From Chaetorhynchus papuensis (taxonomy: Eukaryota > Chordata > Aves > Passeriformes > Rhipiduridae), in contig VWYX01000396.1 in the NCBI GenBank assembly GCA_013396525.1, forward strand, positions 310,001-374,000: 64,000 bases of DNA, given 5' to 3'. The translations under genes and the position numbers were made by a program. Positions 47,216 to 61,734 of the stretch are shown here, piece by piece. The first letter of the stretch is position 1. Each line of letters begins with the position of its first letter. The notes under the pieces were generated by a model. That model was given only the letters and a program-made list of their open reading frames with translations, had not been told where the DNA came from and searched no databases.

Positions 47216-48948
47216 GGTATTAACTTGATTAAAAAAGGAACTGAAGACTTAAGTAGGAATTCATCACTCCTGTAATGACACAATTCCACACGTGTAACCA
47301 GCATTTGCCACCTGACACACTGCTACTGCAGAAAAAATGACAATTTTTAACTCTAAGTCATACATATTTTTCAGCTCAGCAAGGCCAAAAATCCCCAGGC
47401 AAAAAAGAAATAACAGAGCAAGCGAACCCTGGCTACACACTTTTTTGAGTGACAGCCTATTAAAGAAAAGCAAGGAAAGCTTATGCACAGAAATTTCATG
47501 TTCTGCTGGAGGCGACGCTCAGGTAAGTCCAACACGAAACGAGAGTTTGAGCTAAATAGCACCTCAAACCTTATGTCCAGTGCTTGCACCACAAGGACTG
47601 CCCTCACCATCCTTTTGCACCAGCATCTTACTACCCCTGACCCACATTCCCATCATTTCTGTACTCAGAGGATGGAAATGTATTATCAGCCCTAAACTTA
47701 GGTCAGACACATCAGGTGAAATTCTAAAATATTTCTAGCAATCAAGCCACGGTACCCTCAAAGGTAAATACTGCCAACAAATCAGAATTTTGTGGGTGAT
47801 TTTATATGTGAAGAGCAATCTTTTATTTGGCTAAATGTACAAATTTACAAACTCACCTACTCGTTTATTCGAACACCCAACTTAAATAATTACACTTCAT
47901 ATTGTTGCAAAAAAGAGGAAAACTTAAGAGTTGTCATCCCCTCGTGCTTTGTACCATGTAACAGACAAGTTTCCTCAAGCAGATCTTTCACATTCAAAGT
48001 CATCTAATAACACATATTTTTATTTATTTACTTATACTTATCAGGTAAAATATTTCACTGTATCTCTATTTCCATCTTAAATTATATTTACATAACAATA
48101 ACAAAAAAAGAGATAATTTATGTATATTATTGTTTTAAGAACTAATTGTTTCCCCTCATCTATCATAAACCAGAAAAGTGATACTTCTTTAATGCTTTAT
48201 TTACATCAAAAATATATAATGGCATTTCTTTTTACAGATAAGAAAAGATAAGCCATCAGATGGGACTGCTGAGGTGGTTTGGAAAAAAACAATGCTGTGC
48301 TATGACTCCAAGAAAACAAGCTTTCTTTTTTAGGTGCCACATTCTTAATCCAGCTTTGTGCAAAACAGGACATCAGATTTTATTCAATATCAAGATCACA
48401 TATCACTATCTCATTTTATCATTCCTTACAAATAACTTATGGAGAAACAATATAGCCCAGAATAATAGCTTTGCAGGACTTGAATATAATCTGTGGTTTA
48501 AACCTTCTGGCTTTTTCTGTTACTTGGGATCCAAAACCAGCACCTGGTGAATCAATGTATTTTTTAGCAAGCTGTTTTCTAAGCACAGAAATAATGGATT
48601 TTTTTTCCTAAAAATATGCAGGTTTGAATGCTAAATTGCTCCGTTTCTGTTATCCCGAGCTTCTTTGTCTCCCAGCACCCTCATTGTTTCATCCTGTATC
48701 CACAGCCCTTTGTCCCTCTCCCCAAAGAGACAGGATCAGCTCTGTTTGGTCTGCAGGTAGACATGTGCCAGCTGTCAGTACAAGCTGCAAATGTGCCTCT
48801 GCCACACGGAATACTCTTCTCTGGGCCACATTATTAAAGTGTCTCCTCACAGTTCCTGATTTTCACAAGACTGCTGAAACTTTGGTTTTTTGAACCAAAT
48901 TAGCAAACAGCTAAAAATTCTCAGACAAAATAGATAATAATCACATAA

Positions 48949-49008
48949 GGTTTATTGCTATTATTATTGTTATTACTAGTACCATTATTACAATAATTAT
49001 AATATTTT
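48949..49008. repeat. ATT-rich low-complexity tract
   Basis: Imperfect ATT/TTATTA trinucleotide repeats. Intronic. Confidence 0.75.
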
Positions 49009-49928
49009 AGGAAATCCAAGCTAAAATCTATATATGATTTTTTTACTTGCTTTTCTGTGTTTGCCACTCCTCATGGGTATTCCCAGGCATCAAATTTATT
49101 CCCTTGGAATATTCTGACATATTTTCAAAATCCAGGCAACCATAGATATCTGCCCAACTAAGGACACTGTTTTGTTTTGGAAATTGAATGAGCTTACATT
49201 TAAGTTTCAATTGGCTTTACAAAAGCAGCATAACTGTCAGTTCAGAGTATTTCCTCATTCCAGACATTTTAGATAAATCAGTTCACTCATCTTTCAGGCA
49301 TGCTATTTGCCAGAGGTAAGAAAACCTATTATTTAGAATGCTTCATGAATAACCACAAGTGATAACCCCTTAATACACAGCCTCCAAAGTGAATGTGCAA
49401 AATAATTCCTGAAGAGGTCACTTGTTCATGTTTCTCTCATTACATACAATAGCTCTTACGAACAAGAAATCAAACTCTTAACCTTCTGCAGAAAAAAACT
49501 CATGAGACAACACTGAAAACCATACCCAAATACAAAAGTGGGTTTGTAGGGCATTTTTAATCTGTTCCTCTCCCTTTAAAAACTCTTTAGTTCTATATTT
49601 GCATACAGCTTTTTAGTTCTAAAGTTGGTTTTCACTTTAACTTGCATGATTTATGACTTCTAACTGTGCAAACTAAAGAAACTCAGACCTAACTGCACAT
49701 GAATGGAATAAATGCAAACCAATCTCTGAGAGTCCAAGGGACAACTGCTTCATAGTCTGTCTCTGCATGCACCTCTTGACTGTTCATCACTGCAATGAAC
49801 TTCTCATACTACAAATTACTTCTTCTGGATAAACTATTTCTCCATTCATAATTTAACCAATTTCCCATCATTGATCATTGCTTGGAATGAGAGTTTTTTA
49901 TGTCTACAATATTAAATGTCTGCTATAC

Positions 49929-50009
49929 NNNNNNNNNNNNNNNNNNNNNNNNNNNNNNNNNNNNNNNNNNNNNNNNNNNNNNNNNNNNNNNNNNNNNNNN
50001 NNNNNNNNN
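49929..50009. other. Assembly gap (81 N)
   Basis: Run of N followed directly by TATACACACACATATATATG, so the unresolved sequence is probably a CA/TA microsatellite. Open frames crossing it are meaningless. Confidence 0.98.
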
Positions 50010-53000
50010 ATATACACACACATATATATGTAAGATTTTTTTCTCAGATAGGCACTTGTGCAGTTTTTTCAAGTTCAGACTTCCCAAATTTGTTGAAGCA
50101 TGGTCAGTGTTTCAGATGCTGTTTGAAGAAAGGTATTTTCCAGGGCCACACAGCAGAATGCAGACCTTACATTAAAGCATTCCAAGTTTATCCACCCACT
50201 GATGTTGTCTCTGTTATAGATTAATGTGGCGGGAATGGCACAGGTGAAAGAGATGGGTGATTTCCAGTACAACTACCTACCAAAGTGCATGAACTGCTGT
50301 GACAGCACAGCTGTGCAGGTCTGTTCTCTCTTCTCCCACTTACAGTGCCTTGAACAACCTGTCATCCAGTGCAGGTGGTTCCAACTTTCCATGCATCTCC
50401 TCAGAAGCACACATATACCATATTTTAGAAAAACTTTTGGTAAAAAAAAAAAAAAGTGTAGGTGTTGACCAGCTGAAGATACAGGATATTTTTCCTATGA
50501 GGCATTCTAATTACTTTCTATAATTACTTCTATAAGCTCATTGGGGAAAAAAATCTCATTAAAATAAGGCACAGCTTAGAACAATTCTTGTGAGTTTTGA
50601 CATGGACAGTAAGCAAACAAACCAAGATGATTAGAAGTCCAACTTGAAGCAAATCCATACAAATGAACCAGTTTTACTTGAAGACATTTAACTACTATAA
50701 ATGCAACAGGATGTTTCTGAGAAGAAGCATGCAATAAGTATCTTTCCAAGGTATCAAATGTTTCATGTGTGTCAGCAATTTTTAGTTTAAACCACAAGAG
50801 TCAACTGGAGCATAGGTAAAACATCAGGATGATTATTTCCTACTTAGCTGGCTTTTTATAGTGCTAGAACCTGGTTTCATCCATGCTTGGTGTAACATTT
50901 CACTTCAGATGGGAAGAATGAATAGGGTATATGTTTGTCAAGAGATGAGAGTAACCCTTGGTCAGCCAAGAAATGACTACAGAGAGTAAGCTTGGAAGCT
51001 GACAGGAAGAAGAGAAAACAATTTTAAGACAAGGATTTCAAAGTGGGTTATTTATAGAGTCAACTCTCAATTATCCATGGTCAGATTATCTGTACCAGAG
51101 ATGCAGAAACAAATCAGCTCCAGCTGGGCTCATTAGCAGAGGTGCAACTCGGTGCAAATGTTCCTACACTTCCAGTGACATTTTGGGTTCAAAAATTACG
51201 CAGCATCTTTTTTCAGCATAAGGCTGAAGCCCTTTTTTCAATCTAAATGAGTCACTTTGGTTGTTTCTGTACAGCATTTCCAAAGGCAAGAGCACTGGGG
51301 AAAATGGCAAAGACTTCAGACGAAGCCACCACTTGGCAGTGGTGTTACCCCCACGCTCTGGGTCCCAAGCAATTTTATGAACTCAGGCACAGCGTCAAGC
51401 CCGAGCTGGCTGTGTGCATTCCTGCATTCTGTGTCAGGGCTGCGGCCTCCGCCAGGGAGCTGGGTGCAGACAAGCACCAGATACTTGTGACAAGGCAGGA
51501 GCCAGGCACCGGCCAGCATGGCAAACAGCAGGCACCTCAAATACAGCTGGGGTGGCCTCCATGCAGAGGGACTGAGCCGTGAGACCACTTGAGATTACGA
51601 TTTAAAGTCAAGTCATTTAAACCAGGTATTCTAAATAAGAGAAAAGTTAAAACAAGTACTTTTCTAACTTCAAGAAAAACACGGCCACAGCAATATTAAC
51701 CCAGCTTGAAGCTGTTTTCCTGGCCACAATGCCAAAAGTGTAATTGACAGTGAAATACAAAGGTAGATTAAAAAAAAAGGAAGGAAATGGAAAAAATCCA
51801 ACATTACATGTCTTACCTACCAATTGCTTCCTCTGAATCAGACTATCTGTGTTCTTGCTCAAGGACTGAAACCTTTCTCCATCTGTCAGGAGACAGCAAA
51901 CTCCAGAAGAGGCTATGATCTTCTGGAAGTTGTCCCTTCTCATCAAATTCATGTTCTATAGTTGAAAGAAATCCTACTGTCTAGAGATAACAAGAGATAC
52001 TTCTAAATGGAGGAATTTGAGATTTAATTTATTTTTTTCCAGCAACGGGAGTCACTTGACCAAAGAGGCAGGGAAAGGACAACAAGCAGGATACTAGCAT
52101 GATAAATCTCAGCTATAATCAACTGACTCCAGCTTGATTACAGAGGAGGAACTAAACTCTGTATTTGGCAAATGGATCACAGAGCAAGTCTTTTCTAAAG
52201 CTTTTTGCTGAGTCTGCCAATTGTTAGCTAGACAGTACAGCAGATTTAACCAGCAATGGCTAACAAATGAACCAAAACTAACCATGCCTGAGCTATCATC
52301 CCTGGGATTTGTCTACTGTATCTAAATACTGAGAGAAAGAGGTTCATTTACACTCAACAACAACAACAGCTCAACAACAGCTCAAGTAGTTTCAAATGAT
52401 AGCTAGAAACAGAGGGTCACAGAGTGCAGGATGAGATAGAGGGAAGAGGGTTATTTATTCCACCAAAAGATCATTGTAACACTTGAGGAAATCTGCAGGT
52501 CCTAAATCTACGACCTTATTACTCCCCTCCTTTCCTGCTCCCTAGTCCTAAATGCCTTGACTTTCCAAGTTGTTTAAGGTCTGAAAAAAAAAGTAATTCA
52601 AGGAAAAAACCGTTTCAAAAGCAAATTCACTATGACAGATATTACTTATTAGAGAACTCTGGAAGTTTTAGTTGTTCTTATTTTTCCTTACATTTCAGAT
52701 TCCTAAATGCCTACTGCCTAAAAGGTGATAGCAGTGGCAGTTACAAAAGGTCTGCTGTGAGTCTTTGCTGTTTTACCTAAGGACATCTATTCTCAGGATT
52801 AGGGACTAACGTATTTTGGAAGGTGTAACATTCAGCAAACAAAACCAGAGAACAGATCTCCTGCTGTACGATATTTGCAAGTCTCGTGTATGTTATTTAT
52901 CTTGGAATACACACTAATGAGGACGGCAGCACAAGCACTAGAAGGGAAAAGACTCAATTACTGTAAACAACTGGGAACAAAAGACTGTTAAACATTCAAC

Positions 53001-55374
53001 AATCACATCAACAGAAGGTTTAAAAGTCTTTACCACTTGTTTACTGTAAGAAGATTAGGTCAACACTCTCCTCTGCCTCTTAGCCCCATCAAAACAGGGA
53101 AGACCATAAAAACAAAACCACTGCACTAACTCACTCACTCACTGAAAAAACTCCCTGCCCTGCTCAAATTATCGGAAAGATACCAAAGCATCGGGGGCTA
53201 CTGCCACAGTAAAATTCAGCCTGTAACTTCCAGCTAATCGGCTGCATATCTGTCAAGCACATACATGTGAACCACACTTACATAAACTTTCTGCTCCCTT
53301 ACTGCTCTTCCCACTCCAAGATATCAATTCTAGCCAAGAACTTGATTAGTAACAGACTATGAAACACTTTCAGAGAACATCAGAGGTGGCACTTACAAAA
53401 GGACAGTAAACTTTTATGGCCTGAAGGCCCCAGAACAAAGTGTGGCAGCTGGCACATGGCATCACATGTTACAGCTGCAGTTGTACCATGAATCAAAAAG
53501 AGATGCAATTTCTTTTTCTGCTCTTCTTCCCTTTCAAAACATTCCTGGCACACCTTTGGCTTCAATCTGCTATTAATCCATGGCTGAATTACAGTGTATG
53601 GATGGAGACTGGGTACATTGTATAACATAACCTTGAGTCTTTCAGCAATTGCCTCCTAGAACAGGCTGCTCTCGGCCTGCAAGTACAGTGGGTATAGTTG
53701 TCTCCAGATGTAGCCTCATAGATTCAGTATCTTGAAATAGGCCTGCTGAGCCCTCTTTCACAAGCAATCTTGATTCATCCTGTATCAGGGACTTCTCTCT
53801 TGTTAGTAATTTTATGCCAATTTAAGAGTTACAATTATTACATGTTCCCCCACCCCTTCCTGGCTAACTGTAAAATTATTAAACACCAGAGTTACATGGA
53901 CTAGTTTTGTATGACTCCTGTCGTCTTCTTCTTTATAACTACCTGTCAAAATCTGGTACACAGTGAGTCTTAAACAAATCATTCTACGCTGGTTTTGTAT
54001 TTTAATTAAATATAAAGCAACACTGGTTAGATACCTCAGGACATTTCTCGCTTTACAGAAATCAGAGCTCTTTTAACAGCCAAGTATTTCACAGACTTAG
54101 ACAGACGCCTCTATCAGATAACACTGGTTTCAAGTAAACAAGTAGGTTTTTTTTCCCCCTGAAAACTCTAATGAAGTTTTCTCGTATCACTTAGATTTAT
54201 AATCATTTAGAAAAATGTAACCGAGACACAGAACTTTACATTTTTCTCCTTTTAAGTTCATTAAAGCAAATAGAGGGAGGCTGTAATCCATGTACACAGC
54301 AAGTAATCCAGCTGTAATTCATACCACAGCATAGCAGAGGTTAAGCGGTAATGCCGACATTAAACCTGAGACCATTTAGCCCCTAAAGCTTGCAGGTAAT
54401 CTCTCTCTTTCCAAGAACTCCACACTGCGAGAAATCAGATATATTTAAAGAATAATTCAGTATCATGAAAGCAGTCACTTCCTTTTAAATTAGGCCTAGA
54501 CATCTAGAGCCATACTGAGGCTTCCAAAAGCAAACACTCAGCGACTGCCTTGTTCTTTATTTCAAAAGTTCTATGGAATACATATAAAAGAGAGCATTAA
54601 AAAGATGACAGCTGCCAATTCAAGAGTCAGCAGTTTCCCACTATAGTGGCCCATTTTGTTTAAACTACTTTGGTACCAGTGTCATGATATTAATCAAATT
54701 AAAAAAAAAAAAAAAAAGTGAATCACATCTTTCTAAAACACTACCTATTACCAATGTAATACCAATCAGAAATAGTTTGCATTATTTTTTAAACCACACT
54801 GTCACATGTGACATATACCCAAAAAATGTCAAAACAAAACAGAACATAAAACCACATCATATACTTAAGGGAGAAATCAAGGTGACTTCTTGAAAATATG
54901 GGTCTTGCTAAATTTCTAGTTACCTGCATCCATCTTTCTTTAACCTTTCTGAGACTGCTGCAAATAGAGCTTAGTGTCTGCTCCCAAGCTAAAAATCTTT
55001 GCAGTAATTGGTGTAGATTTGTGCAGATAAAAATAAAAATCACAGACTATACTAGATTCCAAGACTGAAAGCAACACGAACTATCATATCTGTACAACAG
55101 CATGCTGACATAGTTGGGAAAAAAAGTAAAAATAATCACAGTACAGATAACCAAGGGTCAAAGTTCTGGTTATGCATGAAGTTTCAGTATTGGCACTTCC
55201 TGTTCTGAGTCTAAAATACTCATAATTAAATCTATTTTGTCCTTCTTTGCTAAAGTAATGAGCTGCTATTCTCTCCCCACCTTCATATATCTATACCTGA
55301 TTTGCTCACTTACATTACTGTGAACCATTAGGCCAGTTTTAAAAGGTCTTCGGTCCATAAGAGGCATTGCCACA

Positions 55375-55965
55375 ATCAGTCACGCAGGCCAGGCTGCGCC
55401 CAGGCTTCCTGCACAAGGCTCAGCCCAGGAGCACCCTCCCGGAGCGGGGCGGGAGTTGGACGGCATCCTTGCACCCTGGAACGCCTTAGCTACTTCGGAC
55501 ACCGTAGGTGTTGCCGACAGCCCTTAAACACGTGTCACCTCCCTCCGCACCGCGCAGGTATGTGAGGGTGGGCATGTTTTTCTCTAGCAACAGCTGTGTC
55601 CTACAACCTCTTGCGGCTCCTACACCAGGCTTCTCACGCCGCTCGATCACAGTATCAACAAAGCAAGGCAGGATCTGTAGCGACCCTGACTCACATTCAG
55701 CCCCCCGCTGCAAAACCCACCAGCAGCACCTTCCCCTGGCGCGCTGACAGCTTCGCCTGCGGGGCTCCGGGCCGTCCTCCGGCGGGGGCCTCCCGGCAGG
55801 CGCCGTCAGCGGCCGGGAGGCTGCCGGGAGCGGCGGGCCGGGAGGGGGGGAGCGGCGGCCCGGGAGGAAGCGAGCAGAGGGCAGGGAGGGGGAGAGCCGC
55901 GGGCCCGGAGCTCCCCCTCCCGGACCCGCCACCGCCGTCCGCTCCCGACATCCGTCTGTCTTTCT
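55375..55965. promoter_or_regulatory. Intronic CpG island, candidate alternative promoter
   Basis: GC-rich and CpG-dense, most strongly at 55730-55960, and sharply bounded by AT-rich sequence. It contains GC-box-like GGGCGGG (near 55447) and many CCGG/GCGG motifs. A minus-strand donor-like site (GAAT|GTGAGT, exon end at 55695) could feed an ATXN7L1 exon, and a strong plus-strand donor (CAG|GTATGT at 55557/55558) could serve a divergent RNA. Open frames on both strands (minus 55932-55486, plus 55596-56246) are typical of CpG islands, with no recognised domain. Spliced from 55695 to 39683, the minus-strand long frame would meet a stop (T+AA), so such an exon would be non-coding. Confidence 0.6.
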
Positions 55966-58900
55966 GCTCCGTACCGTCCCTATTCACGCGACGAGCAGGA
56001 AAAAGCCCCAACAGCGAACAGCTCAGGATCAGCAGAGTTAAAGGCAAAACTCGTTTCACTCATCACACGGTTTTTCTCCTGAAAACTTGTCAAACTTCTA
56101 ATTTCGTTTTGGAAGGATTAGGGAGAGCCAGTCCTTCGACCAACACTGCCGCAGCTTCAGCGGCTGCCGGCAAGGATACACACGCTGCCCACAGAACTCC
56201 AAACTCAGGTTCTAAACTCCACACAATAATGTATGGTATCTGGTAACAAAAAATTAAGCTTCTGAGGATCTGATTATCTTTGATCTTTACACAGTGGAGT
56301 ACAAGCAGACCCAGGATTAAGATCCTGTTGCAGTCAGCTGCTGGATAAACACAAAGGTTTTTATCACCTATTTTTCTTCTTACAAGTACTCCCTACTCAC
56401 AAGTATGCAGATATCAGAGCTGTGGTGTCACCACCCAAAATAAAAAGTTCAGTCAACAAGCTGAGCTTTGCTGTGGCACAGCTCTTCGTGTTAAAGCATC
56501 CCCGTGCCAAACCCTCAGCCAGCTGACTGCTGCTGGAAATGGTGGGTTCCACATTAACCAGAAATACTTCCATTGGCATAACTCTCAAGATTTGGAATGA
56601 CAGTATGTTTAATGTTTACCTGATACCATTACAAGTAATTTGTTTCAATTATATTTAAAAGGGCAGCCACTCAGCTCTTCTTACATACATGCAACTCCTC
56701 TTGCAGCCAAGTAGTTGTTGGTTTGTCCACTAAGCCCAGCCAAACCCAGCAATTTGCAGCAGACCAGCATGGGACCTCAGTTTAAATGCAAATTTATTCT
56801 CACACCTGTGTCCAACACGAAACACACCAACAAATGCAAGCTCACGCTGCAAGGTATTTTACAATGTTTTAGGATTAAATTCCATATATTTGAACACATA
56901 CATGGAGTGGTGTTCCTCAGGAAATTAAGCTGGAAGATGTCCTCTGCAGTGCTACATTCCCTGGCTGCACACCCTCCTGACTATGCAGGGATCCCAGTGG
57001 GGCAGCAGTAGGAACGGCCCCAATTTATTAAAGTTTCTATCTTAATCACAGAATCTTCTGCCTGAGGCCTTGGAAGAAGACGGGGAGTGTGAAAACAGAA
57101 CCAGAACTCTCAAAGATTAGTTACAGTAAGTAAGCTCTTCAGAGGGCGGTGTGGGTCCTTCTGGCAGTGATTTCAACTGGACAGAAGAGAGAACTGGATT
57201 CAAGACATCCTGACTCACTGGACCCAAAAATGGAGCCCAGAAATTCAGTCAACAGATCTTTGAAGGTGCATAACCAGCTGGTTTGTGTCTTTGTTTGTTT
57301 CCTTTGTTTTTAATTTAACTTGAACATGGGAGGTGAATTAAAAAATAAAACATGGTATGTTTGAGGCATAAGTCTACCTAAATAAAATAGCCCTGAATGC
57401 TTCTGGGATTCCTGTATAGAAAATCATTCAATGCAGGTATAAATGCCTCACAGAAGAGGCAACCACTGAAGCCAAGGAATAATGAGACACAATGAAATAT
57501 GGAAGTATAAATAAGCAGAAGAGAAACAATAATAGGTATAAAAATAAAAGGCAAGTAATATCAACATGTAAATAAATAAGACAAATAGGTAAAAAGTTTA
57601 AAATTGACTGGAAAAAAAAACCCAGCAAAAATATATGCTTGTAAAAAGCTCCAGCTAAGCTGAGAAATAGAAGGCTGAAAGAAACTACTGGTTGTGTTGT
57701 ATAACTCCCTCACTTTATGGTGAGGACATTACACACTGCCAATATCTATTTGTATATCTCAGATTCATGCCTGTGGAGCAGCTGTCAAAGCATGTTGTAA
57801 CACATAATCCTGGGGATCCACGGGGCTGCAAGGCTGCTGTAAAGTGAATGGTGATTGCTGCCTCATGTCAGCATGTGATAAAGGTCATATCACACGTCTT
57901 GAACGGCCAGTAAAGCATTGAGTGATCATGAATATTTAAAATATAACACAGAAACGTTAAGGAAGGGTTAACTTCTACAAAGAAACAATACAACACATCA
58001 GAATTTGAGGGGGGGTGGGGAATATGCATAGTAACCATGCAAACAATCTAGCAGAAGTAAATTCAAAGTGATGCTTTCGCTATCTGAAAATAAATCTGAA
58101 AACCAAGGCTGATGTTAGCTTTCATTTAAGGCACAATCAGGATGTTGACAGTTTTCTGTAACTTAATATTGGGCATCTCAAGTGATCCATCAATAAATCA
58201 CCTAAACCAAATGTTTCAGGAAGTGATAACCAATACTTTAGTTTTCAATCTAAGAAGGGAAATTTATCAACAATATCAAGACACTTATTTAAATATGAAA
58301 GGCCTTCTACAGTCGAGCTGAAGACCACAGACATTTACCTTATAGACTAACTTCAGTAAACAGTTTTCTTTGTACAATATGATACTAACAGAGACAGTTT
58401 GTGCTAATCAACAGACAAGTTTTACATTCAATCATATTGAGAAAATGGCACAGTAAATAATTATTTTCTAACTCTAGAATCTTAGTACAGAAATTTTTGC
58501 ACAGAACACACAATCTGCAAAAAGGCTAAGAACAAAACTAGTCAATAGTTGAAAGAACTATTCATTGTTGGTGATACGGGAGAAGAGATTTTTTTTGGTA
58601 AGGGATCACTTTCTTTGCTCATCTTGCAAGCTTTAATTAAGTGGCTATGAAATAAGGAGTAGCTAAGAATGATTCTTTTGTAACCCGATGTTTTCAGGCT
58701 ATAAATGTGTTTCTGGTTATAGTAATAATATATAAAAAAATATTAATGAGACTGCCTACTTACCTAGATATAGACATTAACTTGCCTGATGTCAGCATGA
58801 AGTTAGGATATCAGGGTGTTTTTAAGCCTATCTTGAAAAGAAAACATCCAATCTCTGTAGTAAGTTTTGGACTGACAAAATTGGGTTTGTCTCTATTGAA

Positions 58901-61719
58901 TAAAAAAAAGTGATATGCAAGCAGCACTTTATGGAGACTCTTTTATGCTGTGCATCAGAATTTTCAACAGGAGGCCCCAAATTTAAATATTAAGTGCTTT
59001 TCTGATGGACACTGGCATTATCAGGCAGCTTGCACATTTAAGCTACTTGAACCCAGCAGCGTTTCTTAGTACCCAGCACGCAGAGACCGCCTAGTCTGGA
59101 ATGTGTTTCGGGACTAAAACTTTAAAACGCAGAAACGAGAGTCCAATCTGTTGGGAGTATACATGTTTCTTGCTAAAGCTGTGCGGGCCTAAAATAGTGC
59201 TAAAATTAATTTTGTTTCCTTGTACTGCTAGGTAGGTCACCATGCAGGGTTTTTTCCCCACCTAGAAACAAGGCTAAAGCTTCGGCAATTCAGCACCAGC
59301 AAAACCAGAAGAGACTTCAAGCAAAAAACTTTAACCCCATAAAACACCAGCATGTATATTTGAGTGGCAGCTGTATGAAGTGTTTTGGCTTTTTCTGTAC
59401 CTGTACATTAATCTCACTCTGACCCCAAATCAGGTTTCTTATGTTTCAGTACCATGGATATTTCAGCACCAAAGGACAGAAGAGGGTTGTTAGAGAAATG
59501 CAAGTCAGAGTGCATGGGACAGCCAAAATTGTACTGATTTTGCCTGTGGAGATTATTTCAGAAGAATCTCTGAAGCTCCAGCTGATCATTTCTGCAGACA
59601 TCTTACCTAAACCACATTCGGCAGAAAAGAAGAGAGGGGACCCAGATTTCTATTAATTCTGAGTATCCTGACTCAACTCCTCCAACAGATCAAGCATCTT
59701 CTCCATTTTCAGAAATGCACTCTACAAAGGTGTGTTTGTGGCCTATAACACAATCCTTTTACTCTTGAAGCATTACAGACCTTCATAAACAAATCAAACT
59801 GTTGTACTGAGGAAGCTCTGACTAACAAGTGGTGCTTGACAGACAGTTATGCTTACATTACTCTACAGATGAGACTAATGCCTCAGCAATCCCAACTTTT
59901 CACAGCAGCTCCTCCAGAAACCCCATGGGATTCTGGATTCATATTTAAGATCTTGGAAAAATTAGGAATGCTGGTTTACTTGAGGAGTGCCTCAGTCCCG
60001 CACAATCCACTCCTAAATCCATAAATTAGACTATTATTTTTGGGAAATCCTAGAAGAACTGAGATATATCCATACCCTGAGATAGTCCCTTTTTTTTCCT
60101 GCTTATACTCTCCATGTATCAGAATTTGTCCATATTTGAGGCAACGAACAGCTACTCCTGTCCCTTTCACTTGATTTCAGTCAGTCCTTGCATGAAGTTT
60201 GCTCCATCCTACTCATACAGGGATTTATGACAAACAGGGTTCTCTCCCTTTTCAGTCTCTATCCAGACCAAGAAGGTGTTGTCCATTTAGGTGTCAAAAT
60301 ATAAGCAAATCACATTTTAAAACCAGCTTCTAATAGCATAAGAAAAGACAACCTACCCTCTGCTTTCTTAGGAAAACATCATTTTTTCAGCAAGTGTTTA
60401 TTTAATGTCTAGCACAGGATTTCTTGTTTCTTGGTCAGGCTCCCTAGGAGTAAGACCAGTTTGTCTTATTAAAGTTGGACTATCATAACAACAAAATTAA
60501 GAACAAATTTCTGTTTCCATTTTGAGTTGGACGCAGCTTTCCTGCTGCAAACCTTCTAACCCAAACTATCCAGGCGAGTTGAAGTACCAAGAAGTGATCC
60601 CACAGTCTTTCCAAAATAGCTAGAGTTAATACTGTACAGCCATGTAAAACCCAGTCTTTGTTCTCAATTGCTTATAAATGATGATTTCAAACACTTGGGC
60701 ACCTCACTAGTGCCATGGGTTCAGCAGTACCACTGCAGGTGGCTCAGGTACTTCGCTTAGGTGCACATCATGCTCAGGTACTTCCAGGATAACCAGTGAA
60801 ACTAACCCAGCAAGGAACATACATCCCTCCTCCTACACTTAAACCTGCAATTCTTCAAGTGAGCTCGTGAAGACAACAGATCTTTTAGTACTTCTGTCAC
60901 ACAACATTTTCCACTGCTCTGTGGCTCTATAAGTTTTTGAATATTTTAAAGTAATATTTACTAACATAATTTACTGTAATATTTAATAATTTAATAATGC
61001 TAAATGATAGAGTTAATGAATTCACAAGTAAATTATGCAAAAATAGTATTTCTTATAGGAGCAATGCTGCTGCACATTGCTTTCTGAAGTTTATTACTTT
61101 TGTCTTCATACACATGCTGCTTCCTTAAGGTGTTACAGGGCCTCAGATGGATCCTTTAACTACTTATAGCAAACAAGAGCAAATCTGTTGCTTGATGTGT
61201 GCAATGCTGCATACACCCTCACATGCACCCCAACATTATATTTCTTAGCTGTGAAATTCCACAATGACAGGTACTAGTTGGTATCTCTTACTGACTTAAT
61301 TCAACTGATAATAAAGGGTTTATTTCAATTAGTCTCACATTAGAATCAGTGATTTAGATTTAAATTAAATTCACATAATTTTCACATCCTGTGGGTATGC
61401 ATGTTTTGACAGTACTGCAAGAATGTGCTGCAAGTTGCACAGAAGTTGATTGAAACCGTCAAATCAGTATTTAATTGCTTGCTGACACGTACCTCAAAAA
61501 TAGTCCAGAGTGGATTTATCTGAACATACAAAAGTACATGCAGAAAACACATTTTAAAGTCATCTCCATACGCTGAAGAAATACAGGTTTTATTGCTACA
61601 TTTTTAATTCCTGAATCAAACACTGCAGCTTTTGCCCATCATTTACTCTATGACCACATGTATCACCTCAGACGCAGAGAATTTTTCTATATAATGAATA
61701 TTATAAAATAATACTTCTA

Positions 61720-61734
61720 NNNNNNNNNNNNNNN
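61720..61734. other. Assembly gap (15 N)
   Basis: Short run of N in AT-rich sequence. Confidence 0.98.

Noticed and set aside
51247..51582. 111-codon plus-strand open frame in a GC-richer patch
   Set aside because: No domain, no clear splice sites and an overlapping frame on the opposite strand; treated as chance.
55486..55932. 148-codon minus-strand open frame in the CpG island
   Set aside because: Pro/Arg/Gly/Ala-rich as expected from composition, with no domain. The available donor does not join in frame to the next ATXN7L1 exon.
55596..56246. 216-codon plus-strand open frame in the CpG island
   Set aside because: The longest frame outside ATXN7L1, but it overlaps another long frame on the opposite strand and has no recognised motif; stop codons are rare by composition.
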